Source of the DNA: Delphinus delphis
Lineage: Eukaryota > Chordata > Mammalia > Artiodactyla > Delphinidae
Assembly (NCBI RefSeq): GCF_949987515.2
Contig: NC_082694.2
Coordinates: forward strand, 45,904,451 to 45,968,450
DNA: 64,000 nucleotides
Reading direction: 5' to 3'
In this document: positions 22,801 through 35,829 of the stretch, in pieces
Position numbering within the stretch: position 1 is the first letter of the stretch
Layout: every line of letters starts with the position of its first letter
Notes under the pieces: generated by a model
The model's input: only the letters and a program-made list of their open reading frames with translations
What the model was told of the DNA's origin: nothing
Databases searched by the model: none
Made by a program: the position numbers and the translations under genes

Positions 22801-23893
22801 AGGTGAGGGTACGACAACGCTTTAGGGGGAGCGTACGTGTGAGGGCGTGGGTTAGTGTTAGGGTACGGGTTAGGATTAGGGGACGGGTGAGGGTCAGGCT
22901 TCGGGGAAGGGTTAGGGTTAGGGTTCGGGCTAGGGTTAGGGTTAGGGGACGGGGACGGTTTAGGGTCCAGGTGAGGGTACGACAACGCTTTAGGGGGAGC
23001 GTACGTGTGAGGGCGCGGGTTAGTGTTAGCGTACGGGTTAGGATTAGGGAACGGGTGGGGGTCAGGCTTCAGGGAAGGGTTAGGTTTAGGGTTCGGGCTA
23101 GGGTTAGGGTTAGGGGACGGGGACGGTTTAGGGTCCAGGTGAGGGTACGACAACACTTTAGGGGGAGCGTACGTGTGAGGGCGCGGGTTAGTGTTAGCGT
23201 ACGGGTTAGGATTTGGGGACGGCTGAGGGTCAGGCTTCGGGGAAGGGTTAGGGTTAGGGTTCGGGCTAGGGTTAGGGTTAGGGGACGGGGACGGTTTAGG
23301 GTCCAGGTGAGGGTACGACAACGCTTTAGGGGGAGCGTACGTGTGAGGGCGTGGGTTAGTGTTAGCGTACGGGTTAGGATTAGGGGACGGGTGAGGGTCA
23401 GGCTTCGGGGAAGGGTTAGGGTTAGGGTTCGGGCTAGGGTTAGGGTTAGGGGACGGGGACGGTTTAGGGTCCAGGTGAGGGTACGACAACGCTTTAGGGG
23501 GAGCGTACGTGTGAGGGCGCGGGTTAGTGTTAGCGTACGGGTTAGGATTAGGGGACGGCTGAGGGTCAGGCTTCGGGGAAGTGTTAGGGTTAGGGTTCGG
23601 GCTAGGGTTAGGGTTAGGGGACGGGGACGGTTTAGGGTCCAGGTGAGGGTACGACAACGCTTTAGGGGGAGCGTACGTGTGAGGGAGCGGGTTAGTGTTA
23701 GCGTACGGGTTAGGATTAGGGGACGGCTGAGGGTCAGGCTTCGGGGAAGGGTTAGGTTTAGGGTTGGGGCTAGGGTTAGGGTTAGGGGACGGGGACGGTT
23801 TAGGGTCCAGGTGAGGGTACGACAACGCTTTAGGGGGAGCGTACGTGTGAGGGCGCGGGTTAGTGTTAGCGTACGGGTTAGGATTAGGGGACA
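19865..23893 (+). repeat. 4,029-bp tandem duplication, copy 1
   Basis: From 19,865 to 24,001 the sequence matches 23,894-28,030 at an offset of 4,029, with one substitution that I found (T at 23,214, A at 27,243). The unit is 24 monomers minus 3 bp. The left edge is set by mismatches at 19,732, 19,737 and 19,864, the right edge by a mismatch at 24,002. The exchange point is ambiguous within the shared 23,894-24,001. It contains subtypes also used in the six-monomer repeat further right: TTTACGGGG with GTGAGAGGGCG near 21,480, then a GGTACATGTG monomer near 21,658. Confidence 0.9.
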
Positions 23894-26800
23894 GCTGAGG
23901 GTCAGGCTTCGGGGAAGGGTTAGGGTTAGGGTTCGGGCTAGGGTTAGGGTTAGGGGACGGGGACGGTTTAGGGTCCAGGTGAGGGTACGACAACGCTTTA
24001 GGGGGAGCGTACGTGTGAGGGCGTGGGTTAGTGTTAGCGTACGGGTTAGGATTAGGGGACGGGTGAGGGTCAGGCTTCGGGGAAGGGTTAGGGTTAGGGT
24101 TCGGGCTAGGGTTAGGGTTAGGGGACGGGGACGGTTTAGGGTCCAGGTGAGGGTACGACAACGCTTTAGGGGGAGCGTACGTGTGAGGGCGCGGGTTAGT
24201 GTTAGCGTACGGGTTAGGATTAGGGGACGGGTGGGGGTCAGGCTTCGGGGAAGGGTTAGGGTTAGGGTTCGGGCTAGGGTTAGGGTTAGGGGACGGGGAC
24301 GGTTTAGGGTCCAGGTGAGGGTACGACAACGCTTTAGGGGGAGCGTACGTGTGAGGGCGCGGGTTAGTGTTAGCGTACGGGTTAGGATTAGGGGACGGGT
24401 GAGGGTCAGGCTTCGGGGAAGGGTTAGGGTTAGGGTTCGGGCTAGGGTTAGGGTTAGGGGACGCGGACGGTTTAGGGTCCAGGTGAGGGTACGACAATGC
24501 TTTATGGGGAGCGTACGTGTGAGGGCGCGGGTTAGTGTTAGCGTATGGGTTAGGATTAGGGGACGAGTGAGGGTCTAGCTTCGGGGAAGGTTAGGGTTAG
24601 GGTTCGGGTTAGGGTTACGGTTAGGGAACGGGGACGGTTTAGGGTCCAGGTGAGGGTACGACAACGCTTTAGGGGGAGCGTACGTGTGAGGGCGCGGGTT
24701 ACTGTTAGCGTACGGGTTAGGATTAGGGGACGGGTGAGGGTCAGGCTTCGGGGAAGGGTTAGTGTTAGGGTTCGGCCTAGGGTTAGGGTTGGGGACGGGG
24801 ACGGTTTAGGGTCCAGGTGAGGGTACGACAACGCTTTAGGGGAAGCGTACGTGTGAGGGCGCGGGTTAGTGTTAGCGTACGGGTTAGGATTAGGGGACGG
24901 CTGAGGGTCAGGCTTCGGGGAAGGGTTAGGGTTAGGGTTCGGGCTAGGGTTAGGGTTAGGGGACGGGGACGGTTTAGGGTCCAGGTGAGGGTACGACAAC
25001 GCTTTAGGGGGAGCGTACGTGTGAGGGCGCGGGTTAGTGTTAGCGTACGGGTTAGGATTAGGGGACGGCTGAGGTTCAAGCTTCGGGGAAGGGTTAGGGT
25101 TAGGGTTCGGGCTAGGGTTAGGGTTAGGGGACGGGGACGGTTTAGGGTCCAGGTGAGGGTACGACAACGCTTTAGGGGGAGCGTACGTGTGAGGGCGCGG
25201 GTTAGTGTTAGCGTACGGGTTAGGATTTGGGGACGGGTGAGGGTCAGGCTTCTGGGAAGGGTTAGGGTTAGGGTTCGGGGTAGGGTTAGGGTTAGGGGAC
25301 GGGGACGGTTTAGGGGCCAGGTGAGGGTACGACAACGCTTTAGGGGGAGCGTACGTATGAGGGCGCGGGTTAGTGTTAGCGTACGGGTTAGGATTAGGGT
25401 ACGGCTGTGGGTCAGGCTTCGGGGAAGGGTTAGGGTTAGGGTTCGGGCTAGGGTTAGGGTTAGGGGACGGGGACGGTTTAGGGTCCAGGTGAGGGTACGA
25501 CAACGCTTTACGGGGAGCGTACGTGAGAGGGCGCAGGTTAGTGTTAGCGTTCGGGTTAGGATTAGGGGACGGGTGAGTGTCAGGCTTCGGGAAAGGGTTA
25601 GGGTTAGGGTTCGGGCTAGGTTTAGGGTTAGGGGACGGGGACGGTTTAGGGTCCAGGTCAGGGTACGACAACGCTTTAGGGGGAGGGTACATGTGAGGGC
25701 GCGGGTTAGTGTTAGCGTACGTGTTAGGATTAGGGGACGGGTGAGGGTCAGGCTTCGGGGAAGGGTTAGGGATAGGGTTCGGGCTAGGGTTAGGGTTAGG
25801 GGACGGGGAAGGTTTAGGGTCCAGGTGAGGGTACGACAACGCTTTAGGGGGAGCGTACGTGTGAGGGCGCGGGTTAGTGTTAGCGTACGGGTTAGGATTA
25901 GGGGACGGCTGAGGGTCAGGCTTCGGGGAAGGTTTAGGGTTAGGGTTCGGGCTAGGGTTAGAGTTAGGGGACGGGGATGGTTTAGGGTCCAGGTGAGGGT
26001 ACGACAACGCTTTAGGGGGAGCGTACGTGTGAGGGCGCGGGTTAGTGTTAGCGTACGGGTTAGGATTAGGGGACGGGTGGGGGTCAGGCTTCGGGGAAGG
26101 GTTAGGGTTAGGGTTCGGGCTAGGGTTAGGGTTAGGGGACGGGGACGGTTTAGGGTCCAGGTGAGGGTACGACAACGCTTTAGGGGGAGCGTACGTGTGA
26201 GGGCGCGGGTTACTGTTAGCGTACGGGTTAGGATTAGGGGACGGGTGAGGGTCAGGCTTCGGGGAAGGGTTAGGGCTAGGGTTCGGGCTAGGGTTAGGGT
26301 TAGGGGACGGGGACGGTTTAGGGTCCAGGTGAGGGTACGACAACGCATTAGGGGGAGCGTACGTGTGAGGGCGCGGGTTAGTGTTAGCATTTGGGTTAGG
26401 ATTAGGGGACGGCTGAGGGTCAGGCTTCGGGGAAGGGTTAGGGTTAGGGTTCGGGCTAGGGTTAGGGTTAGGGGACGGGGACGGTTTAGGGTCCAGGTGA
26501 GGGTACGACAACGCTTTAGGGGGAGCGTACGTGTGAGGGCGCGGGTTAGTGTTAGCGTACGGTTTAGGATTAGGGGACGGGTGAGGGTCAGGCTCGGGGA
26601 AGGGTTAGGGTTAGGGTTCGGGCTAGGGTTAGGTTTAGGGGACGGGGACGGTTTAGGGTCCAGGTGAGGGTACGACAACGCGTTAGGGGGAGCATATGTG
26701 TGAGGGCGCGGGTTAGTGTTAGCGTACGGGTTAGGATTAGGGGAAGGGTGAGGGTCAGGCTTCGGGGAAGGGTTAGGGTTAGGGTTCGTGCTAGGGTTAG

Positions 26801-27922
26801 GGTTAGGGGACGGGGACGGTTTAGGGTCCAGGTGAGGGTACGACAACGCTTTAGGGGGAGCGTACGTGTGAGGGCGTGGGTTAGTGTTAGGGTACGGGTT
26901 AGGATTAGGGGACGGGTGAGGGTCAGGCTTCGGGGAAGGGTTAGGGTTAGGGTTCGGGCTAGGGTTAGGGTTAGGGGACGGGGACGGTTTAGGGTCCAGG
27001 TGAGGGTACGACAACGCTTTAGGGGGAGCGTACGTGTGAGGGCGCGGGTTAGTGTTAGCGTACGGGTTAGGATTAGGGAACGGGTGGGGGTCAGGCTTCA
27101 GGGAAGGGTTAGGTTTAGGGTTCGGGCTAGGGTTAGGGTTAGGGGACGGGGACGGTTTAGGGTCCAGGTGAGGGTACGACAACACTTTAGGGGGAGCGTA
27201 CGTGTGAGGGCGCGGGTTAGTGTTAGCGTACGGGTTAGGATTAGGGGACGGCTGAGGGTCAGGCTTCGGGGAAGGGTTAGGGTTAGGGTTCGGGCTAGGG
27301 TTAGGGTTAGGGGACGGGGACGGTTTAGGGTCCAGGTGAGGGTACGACAACGCTTTAGGGGGAGCGTACGTGTGAGGGCGTGGGTTAGTGTTAGCGTACG
27401 GGTTAGGATTAGGGGACGGGTGAGGGTCAGGCTTCGGGGAAGGGTTAGGGTTAGGGTTCGGGCTAGGGTTAGGGTTAGGGGACGGGGACGGTTTAGGGTC
27501 CAGGTGAGGGTACGACAACGCTTTAGGGGGAGCGTACGTGTGAGGGCGCGGGTTAGTGTTAGCGTACGGGTTAGGATTAGGGGACGGCTGAGGGTCAGGC
27601 TTCGGGGAAGTGTTAGGGTTAGGGTTCGGGCTAGGGTTAGGGTTAGGGGACGGGGACGGTTTAGGGTCCAGGTGAGGGTACGACAACGCTTTAGGGGGAG
27701 CGTACGTGTGAGGGAGCGGGTTAGTGTTAGCGTACGGGTTAGGATTAGGGGACGGCTGAGGGTCAGGCTTCGGGGAAGGGTTAGGTTTAGGGTTGGGGCT
27801 AGGGTTAGGGTTAGGGGACGGGGACGGTTTAGGGTCCAGGTGAGGGTACGACAACGCTTTAGGGGGAGCGTACGTGTGAGGGCGCGGGTTAGTGTTAGCG
27901 TACGGGTTAGGATTAGGGGACA
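23894..27922 (+). repeat. 4,029-bp tandem duplication, copy 2
   Basis: This is the second copy, directly adjacent to the first, with the match continuing to 28,030. At 28,031 a T (CTTTAGTGGGAG) begins the divergence. One mismatch in about 4.1 kb of aligned sequence means either a very recent duplication or strong homogenisation. An assembly error must also be considered, because the copies differ by so little. Confidence 0.9.
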
Positions 27923-28788
27923 GCTGAGGGTCAGGCTTCGGGGAAGGGTTAGGGTTAGGGTTCGGGCTAGGGTTAGGGTTAGGGGACGGGGACGGTTTAG
28001 GGTCCAGGTGAGGGTACGACAACGCTTTAGTGGGAGCGTACGTGTGAGGGCGCGGGTTAGTGTTAGCGTACGGGTTAGGATAAGGGGACGGGTGAGGGTC
28101 AGGCTTCGGGGAAGGGTTAGGGTTAGGGTTCGGGCTAGGGTTAGGGTTAGGGGACGGGGACGGTTTAGGGTCCAGGTGAGGGTACGACAACGCTTTAGGG
28201 GGAGCGTACGTGTGAGGGCCCGGGTTAGTGTTAGCGTACGGGTTAGGATTAGGGGACAGGTGAGGGTCAGGCTTCGGGGAAGGGTTAGGGTTAGGGTTCC
28301 GGCTAGGGTTAGGGTTAGGGGACGGGGACGGTTTAGGGTCCAGGTGAGGGTACGACAACGCTTTAGGGGGAGCGTACGTGTGAGGGTGCAGGTTAGTGTT
28401 AGCGTACGGGTTAGGATTAGAGGACGGCTGACGGTCAAGCTTCGGGGAAGGGTTAGGGTTAGGGTTCGGGCTAGGGTTAGGGTTAGGGGACGGGGACGGT
28501 TTAGGGTCCAGGTGAGGGTACGACAACGCTTTAGGGGGAGCGTACGTGTGAGGGCGCGGGTTAGGGTTAGCGTACGGGTTAGGATTAGGGGACGGCTGAG
28601 GGTCAGGCTTCGGGGAAGGGTTAGGGTTAGGGTTCGGGCTAGGGTTAGGGTTAGGGGACGGGGACGGTTTAGGGTCCAGGTGAGGGTACGACAACGCTTT
28701 AGGGTGAGCCTACGTGTGAGGGCGCGGGTTAGTGTTAGCGTACGGGTTAGGATTAGGGGACGGGTGAGGGTCAGGCTTCGGGGAAGGG

Positions 28789-28798
28789 TTAATTCAGG
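28789..28798 (+). other. Non-hexamer patch TTAATTCAGG
   Basis: Two GTTAGG blocks (hexamers 24-25) are replaced by GTTAATTCAGG, one base shorter than expected. I noticed no other place where the G-run rhythm is broken by AATTC. It may be a small templated insertion or a base-call error. Confidence 0.7.
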
Positions 28799-30829
28799 GT
28801 TCGGGCTAGGGTTAGGGTTAGAGGATGGGGACGGTTTAGGGTCCAGGTGAGAGTACGACAACGCTTTAGTGGGAGCGTACGTGTGAGGGCGCGGGTTAGT
28901 GTTAGCGTACGGGTTAGGATTAGGGGACGGCTGAGGGTCAGGCTTCGGGGAAGGTTTAGGGTTAGGGTTCGGGCTAGGGTTAGGGTTAGGGTACGGGGAC
29001 GGTTTAGGGTCCAGGTGAGGGTACGACAACGCTTTAGGGGGAGCGTACGTGTGAGGGCGCGGGTTAGTGTTAGCGTACGGGTTAGGATTAGGGGACGGCT
29101 GAGGGTCAGGCTTCGGGGAAGTGTTGGGGTTATGGTTCGGGCTAGGGTTAGGGTTAGGGGACGGGGACGGTTTAGGGTCCAGGTGAAGGTACGACAACGC
29201 TTTAGGGGGAGCGTACGTGTGAGGGCGGGGTTAGTGTTAGCGTACGGGTTAGGATTAGGGGACGGCTGAGGGTCAGGCTTCGGGGAAGGGTTAGGGTTAG
29301 GGTTCAGGCTAGGGTTAGGGTTGGGGTCGGGGACGGTTTAGGGTCCAGGTGAGGGTACGACAGCGCTTTAGGGGGAGCGTACGTGTGAGGGCGCGGGTTA
29401 GTGTTAGCGTACGGGTTAGGATTAGGGGACGGCTGAGGGTCAGGCTTCGGGGAAGGGTTAGGGTTAGGGTTCGGGCTAGGGTTAGGGTTAGGGGACGGGG
29501 ACGGTTTAGGGTCCAGGTGAGGGTACGACAACGCTTTAGGGGGAGCGTGCGTGTGAGGGGGTGGGTTAGTGTTAGCGTACGGGTTAGGATTAGGGGACGG
29601 GTGAGGGTCAGGCTTCGGGGAAGGGTTAGGGTTAGGGTTCGGGCTAGGGTTAGGGTTAGGGGACGGGGACGGTTTAGGGTCCAGGTGAGGGTACGACAAC
29701 GCTTTAGGGGGAGCGTACGTGTGAGGGCGCGGGTTAGTGTTAGCGTACGGGTTAGGATTAGGGGACGGGTGAGGGTCAGGCTTCGGGGAAGGGTTAGGGT
29801 TAGGGTTCGGGCTAGGGTTAGGGTTAGGGGACGGGGACGGTTTAGGGTCCAGGTGAGGGTACGACAACGCTTTAGGGGGAGCGTACGTGTGAGGGCGCGG
29901 GTTAGTGTTAGCGTACGGATTAGGATTAGGGGACGGCTGAGGGTCAGGCTTCGGGGAAGGGTTAGGGTGAGGGTTCGGGCTAGCGTTAGGGTTAGGGGAC
30001 GGGGACGGTTTAGGGTCCAGGTGAGGGTACGACAACGCGTTAGGGGGAGCGTACGTGTGAGGGCGCGGGTTAGTGTTAGCGTACGGGTTAGGATTAGGGG
30101 ACGGGTGGGGGTCAGGCTTCGGGGAAGGGTTAGGGTTAGGGTTCGGGCTAGGGTTAGGGTTAGGGGACGGGGTCGGTTTAGGGTCCAGGTGAGGGTACGA
30201 CAACGCTATAGGGGGAGCGTACGTGTGAGGGCGCGGGTTAGTGTTAGCGTACGGTTTAGGATTAGGGGACGGGTTAGGGTCAGGCTTCGGGGAAGGGTTA
30301 GGGTTAGGGTTCGGGCTAGGGTTAGGGTTAGGGGACGGGGACGGTTTAGGGTCCAGGTGAGGGTACGACAACGCTTTAGGGGGAGCGTACGTGTGAGGGC
30401 GCGGGTTAGTGTTAGCGTACGGATTAGGATTAGGGTACAGGTGAGTTTCTGGCTTAGGGGAAGGGTTAGGGTTAGGGTTCAGGCTAGGGTTAGTGTTAGG
30501 GGACGGGGACGGTTTAGGGTCCAGGTGAGGGTACGACAACGCTTTAGGGGGAGCGTACGTGTGAGGGCGCGGGTTAGTGTTAGCGTACGGTTAGGATTAG
30601 GGGACGGCTGAGGGTCAGGCTTCGGGGAAGGGTTATGGTTAGGGTTTGGGCTAGGGTTAGGGTTAGGGGACGGGGACGGTTTAGGGTCCAGGTGAGGGTA
30701 CGACAACGCTTTAGGGGGAGCCTACGTGTGAGGGCGTGGGTTAGTGTTAGCGTACGGCACAGGATTAGGTGACGGGTGAGGGTCAGGCCTCGGGGAAGGG
30801 TTAGGGTTAGGGTTCGGGCTAGGGTTAGG

Positions 30830-30996
30830 GTTAGGGGACGGGGACGGTTTAGGGTCCAGGTGAGGGTACGACAACGCTTTAGGGGGAGCGTACGTGTGAG
30901 GGCGCGGGTTAGTGTTAGCGTACGGGTTAGGATTAGGGGACGGGTTAGGGTCAGGCTTGGGGAAGGGTTAGGGTTAGGGTTCTGGCTAGGGTTAGG
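30830..30996 (+). repeat. 167-bp monomer, first of an identical adjacent pair
   Basis: This monomer carries three private variants together: hexamer 20 restored to GTTAGG, a 1-bp deletion in hexamer 22 (CTTGGGG) and GTTCTG at hexamer 26. The next monomer has the same three and looks identical, so this is a clean single-monomer tandem duplication. Confidence 0.85.
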
Positions 30997-31163
30997 GTTA
31001 GGGGACGGGGACGGTTTAGGGTCCAGGTGAGGGTACGACAACGCTTTAGGGGGAGCGTACGTGTGAGGGCGCGGGTTAGTGTTAGCGTACGGGTTAGGAT
31101 TAGGGGACGGGTTAGGGTCAGGCTTGGGGAAGGGTTAGGGTTAGGGTTCTGGCTAGGGTTAGG
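30997..31163 (+). repeat. 167-bp monomer, second of the pair
   Basis: This is the adjacent copy of 30,830-30,996, with the CTTGGGG deletion exactly 167 bp after the first (30,956 and 31,123). It shows that one-monomer unequal exchange also occurs in this array. Confidence 0.85.
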
Positions 31164-34100
31164 GTTAGGGGACGGGGACGGTTTAGGGTCCAGGTGAGGG
31201 TACGACAACGCTTTAGGGGGAGCGTACGTGTGAGGGCGCGGGTTAGTGTTAGCGTACGGGTTAGGATTAGGGGACGGGTGAGGGTCAGGCTTCGGGGAAG
31301 GGTTAGGGTTAGGGTTCGGGCTAGGGTTAGGGTTAGGGGACGGGGACGGTTTAGGGTCCAGGTGAGGGTACGACAACGCTTTAGGGGGAGCGTACGTGTG
31401 AGGGCGCAGGTTAGTGTTAGCGTACGGGTTAGGATTAGGGGACGGGTTAGGGTCTGGCTTCGAGGAAGGGTAGGGTTAGGGTTCAGGCTACGGTTAGGGT
31501 TTGGGGACGGTGACGGTTAAGGGTCCAGGTGAGGGTACGACAACGCTTTAGGGGGAGTGTACGTGTGAGGTCGCGGGTTAGTGTTAGCGTACGGGTTAGG
31601 ATTAGGGGACGGCTGAGGGTCAGGCTTCGGGGAAGGGTTAGGGTTAGGGTTCGGGCTAGGGTTAGGGTTAGGGGACGGGGACGGTTTAGGGTCCAGGTGA
31701 GGGTACGACAACGCTTTAGGGGGAGCGTACGTGTGAGGGCGCGGGTTAGTGTTAGCGTACGGGTTAGGATTAGGGGACGGCTGAGGGTCAGGCTTCGGGG
31801 AAGGGTTAGGGTGAGGGTTCGGGCTAGCGTTAGGGTTAGGGGACGGGGACGGTTTAGGGTCCAGGTGAGGGTACGACAACGCTTTAGGGGGAGCGTACGT
31901 GTGAGGGCGCGGGTTAGTGTTAGCGTACGGGTTAGGATTAGGGAACGGTTGGGGGTCAGGCTTCAGGGAAGGGTTAGGGTTAGGGTTCGGGCTAGGGTTA
32001 GGGTTAGGGGACGGGGACGGTTTAGGGTCCAGGTGAGGGTACGACAACACTTTAGGGGGAGCGTACGTGTGAGGGCGCGGGTTAGTGTTAGCGTACGGGT
32101 TAGGATTAGGGGACGGGTGAGGGTCAGGCTTCGGGGAAGGGTTAGGGTTAGGGTTCGGGCTAGGGTTAGGGTTAGGGGACGGGGACGGTTTAGGGTCCAG
32201 GTGAGGGTACGACAACGCTTTAGGGGGAGCGTACGTGTGAGAGCGCGGGTTAGTGTTAGCGTACGGGTTAGGGTTAGGGGACGGCTGAGGGTCAAGCTTC
32301 GGGGAAGGGTTAGGGTTAGGGTTCGGGCTAGGGTTCGGGTTAGGGGACGGGGACGGTTTAGGGTCCAGGTGAGGGTACGACAACGCTTTAGGGGGAGCGT
32401 ACGTGTGAGGGCGCTGGTTAGTGTTAGCGTACGGGTTAGGATTAGGGGACGGGTGAGTGTCTGGCTTCGGAGAAGGGTTAGGGTTAGGGTTCGGGCTAGG
32501 GTTAGGGTTAGGGGACGGGGACGGTTTAGGGTCCAGGTGAGGGTACGACAACGCTTTAGGGGGAGCGTACGTGTGAGGGCGCGGGTTAGTGTTAGCGTAC
32601 GGGTTAGGATTAAGGGAAGGCTGAGGGTCAGGCTTCGGGGAAGGGTTAGGGTTAGGGTTCGGGCTAGGGTTAGGGTTAGGGGACGGACACGGTTTAGGGT
32701 CCACGTGAGGGTACGACAACGCTTTAGGGGGAGCGTACGTGTGAGGGCGCGGGTTAGTTTTAGCGTACGGGTTAGGATTAGGGGACGGCTGAGGGTCAGG
32801 CTTCGGGGAAGGGTTAGGGTTAGGGTTCGGGCTAGGGTTAGGGTTAGGGGACGGGGACGGCTTAGGGTCCAGGTGAGGGTACGACAACGCTTTAGGTGGA
32901 GCGTACGTGTGAGGGCGTGGGTTAGTGTTAGCGTACGGGTTAGGATTAGGGGACGGGTGAGGGTCAGGCTTCGGGGAAGGGTTAGGGTTAGGGTTCGGGC
33001 TAGGGTTAGGGTTAGGGGACGGGGACGGTTTAGGGTCCAGGTGAGGGTACGACAACGCTTTAGGGGGAGCGTACGTGTGAGGGCGCGGGTTAGTGTTAGC
33101 GTACGGGTTAGGATTAGGGGACGGCTGAGGGTCAGGCTTCGGGGAAGGGTTAGGGTTAGGGTTCGGGCTAGGGTTAGGGTTAGGGGACGGGGACGGCTTA
33201 GGGTCCAGGTGAGGGTACGACAACGCTTTAGGGGGAGCGTACGTGTGAGGGCGCGGGTTAGTCTTAGCGTACAGGTTAGGATTAGGGGACGGGTGAGGGT
33301 CAGGCTTCGTGAAAGTGTTAGGTTTAGGGTTCGGGCTAGGGTTAGGGTTAGGGGATGGGGACGGTTTAGGGTCCAGGTGAGGGTACGACAACGCTTTAGG
33401 GGGAGCGTACATGTGAGGGCGCGGGTTAGTGTTAGCGTACGGGTTAGGATTAGGGGACGGGTGAGGGTCAGGCTTCGGGGAAGGGTTAGGGGTAGGGTTC
33501 GGGCTAGGGTTAGGGTTAGGGGACGGGGACGGTTTAGGGTCCAGGTGAGGGTACGACAACGCTTTAGGGGGAGCGTACGTGTGAGGGCGTGGGTTAGTGT
33601 TAGCGTACGGGTTAGGATTAGGTGACGGGAGAGGGTCAGGCTTCGGGGAAGGGTTAGGGTTAGGGTTCGGGCTAGGGTTAGGGTTAGGGGACGGGGACGG
33701 TTTAGGGTCCAGGTGAGGGTACGACAATGCTTTATGGGGAGCGTACGTGTGAGGGCGCGGTTTAGTGTTAGTATGGGTTAGGATTAGGGGACGGGTGAGG
33801 GTCTGGCTTCGGGGAAGGTTTAGGGTTAGGGTTCGGGCTAGGGTTACGGTTAGGGAACGGGGACGGTTTACGGTCCAGGTGAGGGTACGACAACGCTTTA
33901 GGGGGAGCGTACGTGTGAGGGCGCGGGTTACTGTTAGCGTACGGGTTAGGATTAGGGGACGGGTGAGGGTCAGGCTTCGGGGAAGGGTTAGGGTTAGGGT
34001 TCGGGCTAGGGTTACGGTTGGGGACGGGGACGGTTTAGGGTCCAGGTGAGGGTACGACAACGCTTTAGGGGAAGCGTACGTGTGAGGGCGCGGGTTAGTT

Positions 34101-35023
34101 TTAGCGTACGGGTTAGGATTAGGGGACGGCTGAGGGTCAGGCTTCGGGGAAGGGTTAGGGTTAGGGTTCGGGCTAGGGTTAGGGTTAGGGGACGGGGACG
34201 GTTTAGGGTCCAGGTGAGGGTACGACAACGCTTTAGGGGGAGCGTACGTGTGAGGGCGCGGGTTAGTGTTAGCGTACGGGTTAGGATTAGGGGACGGCTG
34301 AGGTTCAGGCTTCGGGGAAGGGTTAGGGTTAGGGTTCGGGCTAGGGTTAGGGTTAGGGGACAGGGACGGTTTAGGGTCCAGGTGAGGGTACGACAACGCT
34401 TTAGGGGGAGCGTACGTGTGAGGGCGCGGGTTAGTGTTAGCGTACGGGTTAGCATTAGGGGACGGGTGAGGGTCAGGCTTCGGGGAAGGGTTAGGGTTAG
34501 GGTTCGGGCTAGGGTTAGGGGACGGGGACGGGGACGGTTTAGGGTCCAGGTGAGGGTACGACAACGCTTTAGGGGGAGCGTACGTGTGAGGGCGCGGGTT
34601 AGTGTTAGCGTACGGGTTAGGATTAGGGGACGGCTGAGGGTCAGGCTTCGGGGAAGGGTTAGGGTTAGGGTTCGAGCTAGGGTTAGGGTTAGGGGACGGG
34701 GACGGTTTAGGGTCCAGGTGAGGGTACGACAACGCTTTAGGGGGAGCGTACGTGTGAGGGCGCGGGTTAGTGTTAGCGTACGGGTTAGGATTAGGGGACG
34801 GCTGAGGGTCAGGCTTCGGGGAAGGGTTAGGTTTAGGGTTCGGGCTAGGGTTAGGGTTAGGGGACGGGGACGGTTTAGGGTCCAGGTGAGGGTACGACAA
34901 AGCTTTAGGGGGAGCGTACGTGTGAGGGCGCGGGTTAGTGTTAGCGTACGGGTTAGGATAAGGAAACGGGTGAGGGTCAGGCTTCGGGGAAGGGTTAGGG
35001 TTAGGATTCGGGCTAGGGTTAGG

Positions 35024-35167
35024 GTTAGGGGACGGGGACGGTTTAGGGTCAAGGTGAAGGTACGACAACGCTTTAGGGGGAGCGTACGTGTGAGGGCGCG
35101 GGTTAGAGTTAGCGTACGGGTTAGGATTTAAGGAAGGGTTAGGGTTAGGGTTCGGGCTAGGGTTAGG
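35024..35167 (+). repeat. 144-bp monomer (four hexamers deleted)
   Basis: Hexamers 18-22 are replaced by the single block ATTTAA at 35,126-35,131, a net loss of 24 bp. Hexamer phase is kept. The monomer also has the private changes GTCAAG and GTGAAG at hexamers 5 and 6. Three relatives exist at 46,591, 56,905 and 62,010. Confidence 0.9.
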
Positions 35168-35829
35168 GTTAGGGGACGGGGACGGTTTAGGGTCCAGGTG
35201 AGGGTACGACAACGCTTTAGGGGGAGCGTACGTGTGAGGGCGCGGGTTAGTGTTAGCGTACGGGTTAGGATTAGGGGACGGGTGAGGGTCAGGCTTCGGG
35301 GAAGTGTTAGGGTTAGGGTTCGGGCTAGGGTTAGAGTTAGGGGACGGGGACGGTTTAGGGTCCAGGTGCGGGTACGACAACGCTTTAGGGGGAGCGTACG
35401 TGTGAGGGCGCGGGTTAGTCTTAGCGTACAGGTTAGGATTAGGGGACGGGTGAGGGTCAGGCTTCGGGAAAGTGTTAGGTTTAGGGTTCGGGCTAGGGTT
35501 AGGGTTAGGGGACGGGGACGGTTTAGGGTCCAGGTGAGGGTACGACAACGCTTTAGGGGGAGCGTACATGTGAGGGCGCGGGTTAGTGTTAGCGTACGGG
35601 TTAGGATTAGGGGACGGGTGAGGGTCAGGCTTCGGGGAAGGGTTAGGGGTAGGGTTCGGGCTAGGGTTAGGGTTAGGGGACGGGGACGGTTTAGGGTCCA
35701 GGTGAGGGTACGACAACGCTTTAGGGGGAGCGTACGTGTGAGGGCGTGGGTTAGTGTTAGCGTACGGGTTAGGATTAGGGGACGGGTGAGGGTCAGGCTT
35801 CGGGGAAGGGTTAGGGTTAGGGTTCGGGC

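Larger units (their letters stand above)
28031..35829 (+). repeat. Diverse monomers, no clear higher-order period
   Basis: The satellite here is heterogeneous. Notable members are a monomer with a non-hexamer patch (TTAATTCAGG, 28,789-28,798), a pair of identical 167-bp monomers at 30,830-31,163, the CACAGG hexamer near 30,758, the first GGACGG triplet at 34,520 and the first 144-bp monomer at 35,024. Monomers at about 33.2-33.9 kb have relatives at about 35.4-36.2 kb (GAAAGTGTTAGGTTTAGG). The TTTAGGTGGAG variant at 32,891 recurs near 60,546. No gene is seen. Confidence 0.85.
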
